Assembly (NCBI GenBank): GCA_002179805.1
Contig: NAVB01000012.1
Coordinates: 1 to 50,477 of the forward strand
Length of the DNA: 50,477 nt
Source of the DNA: Acanthamoeba lenticulata
Taxonomy: Eukaryota; Discosea; Longamoebia; Acanthamoebidae
Reading direction: 5' to 3'
Shown here: one piece after another, positions 25,110 to 33,921 of the stretch
How the letters are laid out: every line of letters begins with the position of its first letter
Numbering within the stretch: the stretch's first letter is position 1
Made by a program: the position numbers and the translations under genes
The notes under the pieces: model-generated
The model's database searches: none
Told to the model about the DNA's origin: nothing
The model's input: only the letters and a program-made list of their open reading frames with translations

Positions 25110-28100
25110 TCAGGACAAGTTCTTCTTCTTCAGTTTCTTTTGCTTGCCCTCCTCGCCGCCGTGCTTGCTGCTCCGCGTGCTGCCGTGGAGCAGGCTGAAG
25201 TTGAGCTGCGACACAAAGTGGCCCCGTCGCTTGCGCTCGAGGTAGTCCCGCGCGCACTGCTCCACATTGTCACGCGGCGCCATGATGAACGTGCACCGCG
25301 ACCCGTGTCCTGTTTTGGGAATGTGTGGTATGTTCCGTGAGATCACCACCCATCATGGCCGAGATTGGGGTTTTGGGGGGGCGTGCGAACCCAAGGCCTG
25401 GCAGGAGACCTCCACGACCGCGAGCCGCAGCTTGGGCTCGGCCTTGTCGCTGGCGGCCTCGAATGAGGCGGCGGGCTTGTGGAGGCGGGGCGACATGGCC
25501 CCGGTGGGCGCCGCCGAGTCGGGTGGCGCGAGAACGGCCCGGAGGCACTCGTTGGCAAAGCCCTTGATGTAGCCCGCGGCCATCACGCACACGGGCGGCC
25601 GGCCGTAGTCGGGCCGCGGTGACCGGGCGCGTGCCTCGCCGTCGTGGTCCGACGTGCTGCTGCTGCTCTCGCCGCCATCGTCCGACTCGGCGGCCGCGGC
25701 CGCGGCCTCGCGCTCCTTCTTGAGCCACACGGCGGCCTCGATGCTGTGGTGCAGCGAGAACTTGAGGAAGAGGCGCCGGCCGCCGTCGACGGTTGGGTCG
25801 AGCATGGCCTCGCGCGAGTAGAGCTTCATCACGCCCCAGCCCATGTGCGCCAGCAGGGCGGGCAGCGTCAGCAGCTCCCGCACAAAGCGCGCATGGGCGC
25901 GGTGATGATCCTTGAGGATCCCGCTGCCCCCGACGCCGCCGCCGCCGCCGTCGGCCTCGGCGGCGAGCCGGCGGCCGTAGAAGCGCTGGTCGGTCTTGCC
26001 GAGGCTCCGGGCAAAGTCGAACAAGAATTTGGCGGCGAAGAGCCGCGCGTCGGCCCGCTGCTCGGGGGTGGCCGACGGGAAGAGCTCCTGGAGGAGGTGC
26101 AGGAACTCGTGCGAGATGGACTCGCCCCGCAGGAGCACGTGCCGGTGGCCGTCCACGCTCACGTTGGCGTGGCGCGGGTCGAGCACCTGCCGGTCGAACA
26201 GGGCCTTGACCCGCGCGCGGCTCCGCTTGGTCTCGGCCACGATCATGCGCTCGGTCTCGGCGCAGTGCGCGACCTCGGGTGTGCCGCCAACGGCGGCCGC
26301 GGCCGGCGGCTGCGGCGATGACGGCGTCAGCGGCAGGACGGGCGGCGGCGGCGCCGCGGAGGAGACGCGGTGCTTCCACCGGCTGAGGAGGGCGCGCACG
26401 CCGTGCAGCGACTCGCTGCCTTTGTCGGCGTCCTCTGCGGCGGCCGCCACCTTAACGCCGTTGGCGTTGGCCTCGGCTTCGCGCAGGCGCTGGAAGACCT
26501 GGCGCGAGGCCAGGAACCGGTGGACCAGCACTGCCCTGCGCTGTTCCTCTGCTCGTCCCCCATCCAGCCACGTGACGTCAGCAGCGATCTTAAAGAGCTC
26601 AAGCCCCGCCAGGAGAGACGCACCGGTGAAGTTGTGGGCGTCGAAGAAGGCGTCGAGGTGGGCCTGGATCCGGTCCGGGTGGGACATGATGAAGCGGCAC
26701 GCGCTGTCACCGCGGGCGACGCACATGACCTCAGCGGCGACCAGGTCCACGTGGCCCATCGACTCGCCCGTCCAGCCGCTGCTGTAACCCGCGCTCATCA
26801 CGCACACCGGGTGGTGCGGCCTCTTCCGGTGGCCGGCCTGTCGGATCGTGCCGCGTCAGCACACGCTGGCGCCACGCCAGCATGACGTCAGCACCTGCGG
26901 GAAGGGCTACGCACCTGGATCTCGGCGAGCCACGAGTGGGCTTCGAAGGACAACGGGTGGTCGCATCGCAGGAAGCACTCGGCGTCCGGCGACGGCCTGC
27001 ACGAATCGTGCAGATCGACCCGCGCCCAGCCGGCGTAGGCAAAGTGGACCGGGCCGGCCGAGAGGGCCTCGGGCCCGATGGCCAGCTGCATCTTGCGCAT
27101 GAAGTTGCGCGCGTCCGACATGCCCACGGCGTGCGCAAAGTCGAACAGCAGCCGCTGGGCCACCACCTCGCGGTGCGACGCGCTCGGCAGGACGCCGCCC
27201 GCGGCCAGCGTCTCGGCGATGGCCGCGTAGAAGTCGACGGAAAGGGACGGGGCCCGGAGCAAGAGGTACCGCTCGTCAAACACGCTGATCGTGCCCGTGG
27301 TCGACGACTGTGTAGGCAAACAAGAGTGAGTGAGAAAATGACCCGAAATGATCCGAATGGCGGGAGCGGGTTACCTGGTAACACTCGGAAAAGTAGCGGT
27401 GGACTGTCCGCTCGGCCTTGTAGAAGAGGTCCTCAAAGGGTGGCGGCACGACGACCGACTGGCACCTGCGCTTTGGCTCTGGCCGCCCGGACGCAGCCTC
27501 GCCGACGGCCCCCGTGGTGGCGTCGTCTCTGCCGGCCGGTGGCCGCAGGTCGCGCTTGTGGCGCACCACCGCCGGGCCGGCGCTCGTGGCGGAGGCGAGG
27601 CCGATAGGCGACGAGGCCGAACGGCGAATGGACGACTTGACTCGCTGGGCATCGCTTTCCTTCTTGCTCTTCTTGCTCTTCTTCTTGTTGCCGCCGTTGT
27701 CGGCGTCGCTCTTGCGGTGGCCATCATCCCTGGCGGACGCTGGGAGTTCGTCAGCCGAGGCCGGGCGGTGCATGGCGAGCGGGCTGTCGGTCGACCGAGT
27801 GTGCAATGCGGCCAAGTCCTTCACCGCGACCCTGAGCCGGCCTTCGCCCACGACGATCCCGTTTTCGTTTCTCGGCTTCGCTTCGCTCTTTCTGGGCTCG
27901 CTGACGTCACCTTCGCTCTTTTTCTGATCCAGACCGGCGTTCGATGGCCGGTGGTCGACGCTCTCGCTGCCGATCTCGCTGATATCCTCCTCGTCGTGGT
28001 CACCTTCGGCGGTCAACTCGTCATCGCCTCCGGCGTCGGACGCGTCGGTGTGGTGCTTCGAGACCGCCGTTGAGCTCGATTCAGATGCCGACGAGTTGCC

Positions 28101-29467
28101 GTCCGTGTCCGCATCCCGACCGCTCGGCCGTGCCAGGGACGAGTCGTCGGTGTCTGATGCATGCTCGCCCCTACATTCCCGTCATTCCAATTAGTGTTAT
28201 TAACTCACATTTTCAAAAGAAAGAACGGTGGCGCACTTGGTGGGGTCGATCCAGAGGCTGGGCTGGGCCTTGAGGGACAGCGCGTAGAGCTCCTCCTCGT
28301 CGTAGACCACGTGACTGCTCAGCGTGGCCAGGTAGCCCTGCACGGCGGGCGACCGCCCGGCCGCGGCCAGCGTGGCGCCCATGGGCGCGGCCTGGAAGGC
28401 GCGCACCTCGCGGGCGCGCTCGAACAGGAGGTGCACATACTTGTCGTTCACCGCGCCGTTGGGGCCGTACTGGCGGTTGCCGTCGTTGATGAAGGTGAAG
28501 TCGCGCAGGTAGATGCCAAAGTAGGGCAGGACGGGCGGCCGGCGCCGCCGCAGCTCGCGGCGGTAGTGCCGGAAGTTGTGCTGCGGGCTCACCAGCGCGT
28601 CGAGCTCGGTCCACTGGGCGCAGGCGCGCTCGCCCAGGCGCTCCCATACGACCTTGAGCCGCTGGACGGAGCTGTGGTTGAGGCCCGACACGATCTCCAT
28701 GACCGCGTTGAGGTTGTTGATCTGCGCGCACTGCGCCGCCAGCCGGATGAACTTTTCCACCACCTGCACCTGCGCCGCCGCGCCCTTGGTCACCAGCACT
28801 TCGGTCGCCACCCAGTGCGAGATCTGCGCCGCACACACGCACCGCACACGCGCACCGCACACGCGCTGTCAGTTGACGAGGAGAGGGGAGGTCGATGAGG
28901 GGGATGAGAGGGACCAGCTTGTATTGGTTGATGATGGGCTCGAAGAGGGAGTCGCCCTGCGGGTTCTTGATGGTGAGGAGGCTGCGCGGGTTGACCTCCT
29001 GGAACAGCTGCCACTCCATCAGCGTCAGCTCCCTGCGCGCGCCCACACCCCACACACATCATGTGAGCCCAAAAGAACGAAAGCGAAAGCAAAAACGACA
29101 GCAGAGTGGTTTCGAACCGGGCCAAGACTGGTTCGGGGATCTCGAGGAGGTCGACCACCCGCTTGGCCGGCCGCAACGTTGTGGATGGGGCCGCCAGGGG
29201 AGATGGGCTGCTCACCCTCGGACCCAGGTCCGCCAACGGCGTCCCGTCCTTTTCCTCCTCTCCCTCCTCTTCATCCACCGCGTCGGTCTTGGCCTGGGCG
29301 GGAACCGGGGCGACGTTTGTGGCGGTGCGGTTGCGGAGGAGAAGGAGCTTGATCTCGTTGGCCAGCGCGGCGTCGTATTTCATGGCCAGCTGCAGGATTG
29401 TGCTCATCTGCTTGGACGACAGGTCGCCTGTTTATTACATGTTGGTTCACACATGTCAGCTTTCCCA

Positions 29468-29498
<31 letters not shown>

Positions 29499-30092
29499 CA
29501 AGGACGTTGGTTAGGTGTAAGCGTGCCCGAGTGGGTGCGGCACCAGGCCGCGGCAAAGGCGTTGAGGCGGTCGAGCCGGGCGGCCCGGGCCTCCTCGGTC
29601 ATGGCCTGGCGTTGCACCACCTCCGTGTACCTAGCACGGTGACGAGGCAGCAAGAGGGGCTGACGTCAGCACCACCAATCGTGACAAAAGGTTTTGCATT
29701 GCGGGTGTTGCTTCACAGCCGCAATCGGAGATCGGGGAAAGGAACACAAACAAAAATTCAAATAATGGAAGGATAAACTTGGTGGTAGAGACGAAGTGGT
29801 CTGAGGAGGAGAAGGAGACGACGCACCGCTTCTCCCACAGGCTGAAGAGTTCGCGGGCCGGGGTGGAGCTGGTGGCGTAGAGCGGGTAGACAAGCAGCCA
29901 GGCCTCGGCCTCGTCCTGCCCGCCCGCCGCCAGAACGCGCTTGGTAAAGCGCTCAAAGGCAGTTGCCGTGTCCATCATCTCCTCCTCTTCCTGCTTATGC
30001 GGCGTTGCTGGAGGCGCTGCAGCTGGCGGCGCAGTGTTTCGTTCTTCTTTTCCGTCGTCCTGGCCACTGCGCTTGGCTTCTTTGGCCTCCAT
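25110..30092 (-). CDS. Ras guanine-nucleotide exchange factor fused to two V4R-type sensor modules
   Basis: Nine exons: 30092-29827, 29630-29506, 29427-29118, 29032-28915, 28823-28237, 28170-27375, 27307-26915, 26837-25391 and 25309-25110; 1,413 aa, every junction GT-AG and phase-consistent. REM domain about residues 42-155 (EAWLLVYPLY, ARELFSLWEKR). CDC25 catalytic domain about 235-465 (ARELTLMEWQLF, ISHWVATEVL, NNLNAVMEIVSGLNHSSVQRL, PPVLPYFGIYLRD). Then a Ser/Asp/Lys-rich linker, then two V4R modules (about 735-960 and 1060-1400), each with FDFA-x-x-x-G in the helical half and the Cys / E-x2-C / Cys set of the V4R zinc site. Family knowledge: REM-CDC25 loads Ras with GTP; V4R modules of bacterial XylR/DmpR-type activators bind small ligands. 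A ligand-gated Ras activator is inference. No in-frame ATG precedes the V4R part, which argues against a separate gene. Up to 75 nt of exon 8 (26623-26549) could be a further intron. Confidence 0.78.
26549..26623 (-). other. possible stopless 75-nt intron inside RasGEF-V4R exon 8
   Basis: It begins GTGCGT, ends GAGCAG, contains GCTGACGTCA, has a length divisible by three and no stop. Splicing joins HNFT to EEQRRAV in frame and shortens the protein by 25 residues just after V4R module 1. Retained or spliced cannot be decided from sequence. Confidence 0.4.
29469..29503 (+). repeat. (ACG)n microsatellite in RasGEF intron 2
   Basis: Run of ACG triplets with one imperfect unit, lying just inside the donor of the 78-nt intron 29505-29428. 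On the transcribed strand it reads GTC repeats. Confidence 0.8.
29659..29670. promoter_or_regulatory. GCTGACGTCAGC palindrome in RasGEF intron 1
   Basis: Perfect 12-nt palindrome containing TGACGTCA, in the 196-nt intron 29826-29631. The CTGAC part would place a branch A 36 nt from the acceptor. The same GCTGACGTCA core occurs in introns of other genes here. Confidence 0.5.
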
Positions 30093-30426
30093 AGCTTGCG
30101 CTCAGGGCCGGTCGACTTTGTTTGTGCTCAAGGTACATGTCGCCGAGGAGTTTAGGTGGACGTGATTGGAGCTCCCTGACGACGCGCCTACCGTGGCACC
30201 CTTGCCGGTCGGGTGGCAACGCCGCGTTCTTCGTTCTTTGGGGCTGATCGACATCACAAAAACTTAAACAATACAATTGCCAAAAATGCCAGCTATGCGT
30301 TGCAACGAAAAATTGTTTCGCGAATAAGACTCAGCAAAGCAAAAACATAATAATTAAATAAATACAAAGCCGTAGTGATTCGCTTTCACGGCCTAACCAT
30401 CCCCCTTACCACGAACAACAAGAATC
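30093..30426. promoter_or_regulatory. bidirectional promoter region between the RasGEF and TDP2-like genes
   Basis: The two start codons point away from each other across 334 nt. The half nearest the phosphodiesterase is AT-rich, including an A/T run at about 30346-30366, 60-80 nt before its ATG. I see no other ORF with coding character. Shared control is inference from the spacing. Confidence 0.45.
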
Positions 30427-31798
30427 ATGAACGCTATCGGGAGGTCCTCTTCCTATGCAGTCCGGCAGTGGCGCTACAGCCCTGAGCACGGCCAGTGGGC
30501 CATGCTGACTGCTCAGCAAGTGGTGCGCAACACACACCTGTTCTGCTCCAACCTCATCGCACTTTGGCATTGCACCCCCAAGAAACCATTTCTTATTCCC
30601 TTCCCCCCCCCCCCTCTTGCAGGAGCGCGACGCGCCCAAGAACATCGAGACCAAGTCGCTCCGGATGATGACCTACAACGTTTGGTTCGGAGACGCCGCC
30701 CGGCGCATCAGGTGCGCGCCTCACCCGAGACTTCTCTTTGGATGGTGGCTCACTGTCCAGTGTCGTGCCCGGTCCAGGATCCAGGCCATCCTCGCCATGG
30801 TGGCGAAGCTCGAGCCCGACATCGTGTGCATCCAGGAGGGTGCGTCGTCTCTCCTTCTCCTCTTCGGGACCCACACAGCTGACTCGGCCCGGGGACACAG
30901 CCACCGAGGAGTGGATCGCCGAGATGACCAGCAACGACTACATCCAGCGGCACTACACCCTCTCCGACGCAGACGGCCGCACGCTGCGCGGGTACGGCGT
31001 GGTGGTGATGTCGAGGTGGGTCATGCCGCGCCTCGACATGTGGTGGCTGCCCACCGGGATGGGCCGCTCGGCCTTGATTGCCACCTACACCATCAACGAC
31101 GAAACCGTACGTCGCAGCCTCAGCTCGCCCCTCTCGGCCGCATGTGGTGCTCACTCGTCTGTGGTTCTTTCCCTCGTCAACAGGTGTGCGTTGGGACGGT
31201 CCACTTGGAGAGCCTCGACAACACGCCCGTCCGCGCGCAGCAGCTCGAGATCATAGCCCAGGCGCTGGCCCCGGCCGCCCACGCGGGCCTCTTGGGCGAC
31301 TTCAACTTTGACTCGGACACCAACTACTGGGACAGGTGCGTGTCGTGGTGTGTGACACATCCCCGCGTTCGTGCACAGAGCACCAACAATATGTTGTGCA
31401 GGAGGGCTGATTCGCCGCTGGAGAACGACAACCTGGCGCGCGTCATGCCGGGCTATGTCGACATGTGGCCCGCGGTCCACCCGGGCAAGCGGGGCCTCAC
31501 GTTCGACAGCGAAAGCAACCGCTTGATTGGCGGCAACGAGCAGGCTCGGTACGTCGCGGTGGTGCACCCCCCTGGGGCCAGGACCTAAGGCCAACAACTC
31601 ATCGTATGCGCGTTTGGTACCGCGCGTAGATACGATCGAGTGATGTGGCGGTCGACGGGCGGGCGGTGGCGGCCCAAGGCCATGGAGATCCTCGGCACGC
31701 AGCCTCTCCCGGGCCTCGCCTCGATCTGGCCCTCGGACCACTTTGGCCTCTTCACCACGCTCGAGTACCACGAGGACGAAGCTCCCAAGCGATCGTAG
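30427..31798 (+). CDS. TDP2-like endonuclease/exonuclease/phosphatase-family phosphodiesterase
   Basis: Seven exons: 30427-30522, 30623-30711, 30778-30839, 30901-31106, 31184-31335, 31402-31548 and 31630-31798; 306 aa, all GT-AG and in phase. The EEP signature motifs are complete and in order: TYNVWFGD (N51), DIVCIQE (E82), TVHLES (H158), GDFNFD (D190, N192) and SDHFGL (D287, H288). These are the Mg-dependent catalytic residues of the fold that includes TDP2, APE1 and DNase I. Length and motif wording fit a compact TDP2-type 5'-tyrosyl DNA phosphodiesterase without the UBA domain of the animal enzyme; another EEP hydrolase is possible. The end of exon 1 is ambiguous by one codon (GTGGTGCGC offers two GT sites in the same phase). 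The N-terminal 32 residues are unlike the catalytic domain. Confidence 0.78.
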
Positions 31799-31889
31799 AG
31801 GAGGACAAAAGAACTCTCTTTTCAATCATTACAAAACATTCAAAGAATAATGTATGAATTACACGGCCACCATTACACAAGCCGATTCT

Positions 31890-33822
31890 CTACAAGAAAA
31901 GTGACTGGTGCTCGCCCTCCTGCGGCCAACGTCAGTGCTGCAGCTCAAGGGAGCGCGCAAGGGGGTGCGTGTGCGCGTACCTGGTTGTGGAGGCCGCACA
32001 AGCGACGCTCCACGTCGTCGGTGCTCGTGCCATGGTCGCCGTGGTGGTGGAGGAGGAGGCGCCACTCGTACCAGAGTGCGTAGACGCGAGCCGAACCGCG
32101 CGCCATCTCGGCCTCTTGAACACACACGAGCGGCAAGAAGCGCCCGCCACCGCCGCCGCCGCGAGTTATGCTGGGCTGAACCGCCACCTGCGTGCGCCCG
32201 CGGGGAGTCGTACGACTGGGCGGGCCTGGAGGCCGGGACGGCGGTATCGGCCGACGAGCGTCCATGCGCTGCTGCTCGCCGCGCACGGCATCTGCTGCCG
32301 TGGCCACGGCGGGCGAGACGATGTCAACGACCCGGATGGCGCTGTGCCGCGCGAGCCGCACGCCGACCTCGACAACGCCGCGACGGCGGGCGAGCACCAG
32401 GTCGAGCGGCACGCTTAGCGGGAAGAACATGGACTCCCAGTGAAACGTGTTGCGGAGGGCCGAGCCGTGGCGCGTGTCGAGCCGGAGCCCACCAAACAAG
32501 TGACAAGTGAAATGGCCAACAAACCCGTGCACGACAGCCCGGCCGTCCTCGTCGCCGACGGCTACGCCGGCCTCGGCGGCCTTTTGCAGCAGCGCGGACA
32601 GTGGCCAGCGGAGCTCGCCTGCGAGGGCGGCCACGGGCGGCTGCAGACAAGAGGCCGCGTAGAGCCGCTGGGAGCGCCCCAGGAGCACGGCGTCGCGCGG
32701 CAGGCCCGTGACGTAGGCCACCCCGGCGCGCAGCCGCCGGTCCTCGTCATCGACGCCACCGTCGTCACCACCTTTGCCAAAGATGCTGTTGTAAACGGAC
32801 GGACAGTGGACGGGCGCCAGGTAAGTCTTCCACCGGTCGGGGATCGTGATGGAGGCGCCCGGCGCTGCGAACAGGCGCTCCGCCCGGTGCATGAGCTCTG
32901 GTGGTGATTAGTCATGTCGTGTTGTGCCGGGCCAAGGGGGTCAGTCCAGCGCGTTAGATGGCTCCAAAACCGGTCTTGGGTGTCTGCGCGCACGTACCGG
33001 GCAAGAACTCGTTGTCGCCAAAGGAGCCGAGCAGCTCGGCGACGATGACGCGGAATGAGCCCGTGTGGGGCGCGAGGGAAGCGGGCAGGTCGGTTGGTTC
33101 AGTGTTGTGGCGCAATGTGAAGGCCTCGTGAAGCACCACGCGGCCGGCGGCCGCTTCGGCCGCGAAGCGCGACGCCAGGAAGCAGAGGGCGCGTGGGTTG
33201 GCCTCGAGCACGTGTACGACGGCCACCTCGAGGAGGCCGTGGGTACGGGCGGCGTCCAGGCAGAAGCTGATCAGTCGGCCGAGACCTGCCGCCAATAACA
33301 GCCCGTGAGACGCCGTCGGAACCCTCAGAGAGAGGTGAAGGTGGCCGTGCCTGGACCGACGACGAGGAACTTGAACGGGCGTGTGGCGTCGGCGCTGGCG
33401 CGAAGTGAGCCGACGGCAGCCGAGAGGGCAGCCATGTACAACAGGTACTTGGCGTGGTCCGTCTCCATGGCTTCGTACTCGGCTCTTTGGGGTAGAAGCC
33501 ACGGGTGAGGAAAAGTTGCGACTGCAGGGCCTGCTGGAGATGGCACGTACATGGAAAGCGGCGGGTTGAGGGGGTCGATGTTGCGTGAGGGCGGGAGGAG
33601 GCCGAGCTCTTCGATCTCTTCGTCGTGCTCTCGCTTGCAGAGCATGGCTGCCTGCCGCATTATGGTATCGACTGAATTGGGCTCCTCATTACACGACAGC
33701 AGCTTCCACCCTTCATGCTTTACACGCCTGTGCTTGTGGTCCAGTTCCAGCTTTTCCGAGTGGCCGTCCTCTGCTGCACCACCGTGTGCCTCTCTGTGCG
33801 GCCCCTCTCGCCTCCTCTTCAT
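31890..33822 (-). CDS. PRMT5-like protein arginine methyltransferase lacking the TIM barrel
   Basis: Exons 33822-33351, 33285-32998, 32897-31981 and 31919-31890; 568 aa. The first intron is GC-AG; its use restores the SAM-binding motif GPGLGR (G156, G158, G160). Both catalytic glutamates of the double-E loop are present in VAELLGSFGDNE (E241, E250). The C-terminal beta barrel is recognisable (HGFVGHF, ALWYEWRL), and the last 10-codon exon supplies the LHN-x4-6-S end typical of PRMT5. Two features are unusual. Only about 100 residues precede the methyltransferase core, so the TIM barrel that docks MEP50 is missing. Residue 119 is Met where PRMT5 enzymes carry a Phe that fixes symmetric dimethylation. 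Poly-Gly and Pro/Arg insertions lie in the barrel. The start at 33822 is the ATG closest to coding-like sequence; an in-frame ATG at 33867 is the alternative. Confidence 0.75.
33286..33350 (-). other. GC-AG intron in the PRMT5-like gene
   Basis: The exon ends CCAG and the intron starts GCACGG, ending GGCAG (65 nt). Joining gives VVGPGLGRL, the expected G-x-G-x-G motif. A GT donor seven nt upstream would keep phase but give VVGLGRL, breaking the motif, so the GC donor is preferred. Confidence 0.6.
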
Positions 33823-33921
33823 GCACACAAGCCGTAAAATGCAAGGAATTCGGTGTGGTATTTGCATTTCATTCCAAAAATTACTGCCAAGGCAGCGGAA
33901 ACGCAACGCAATCGTTGTGTG
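33823..33921. promoter_or_regulatory. 99-nt divergent spacer between the PRMT5-like and SAM/Nudix-like genes
   Basis: The start codons of the two genes are only 99 nt apart and divergent. The spacer is AT-richer than the flanking exons. No distinct promoter motif is recognised. Confidence 0.4.

Noticed and set aside
25644..26321. Plus-strand 225-codon frame
   Set aside because: Antisense shadow of the large V4R exon; GC-rich exons here are open in several frames.
25110..28170. The V4R part as an independent gene
   Set aside because: Its first exon has no in-frame ATG and starts right after a splice acceptor whose phase fits the RasGEF exon.
33865..33867. ATG at 33867 as start of the PRMT5-like protein
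   Set aside because: It adds 15 residues without family resemblance in AT-rich promoter-like DNA; kept only as an alternative to 33822.
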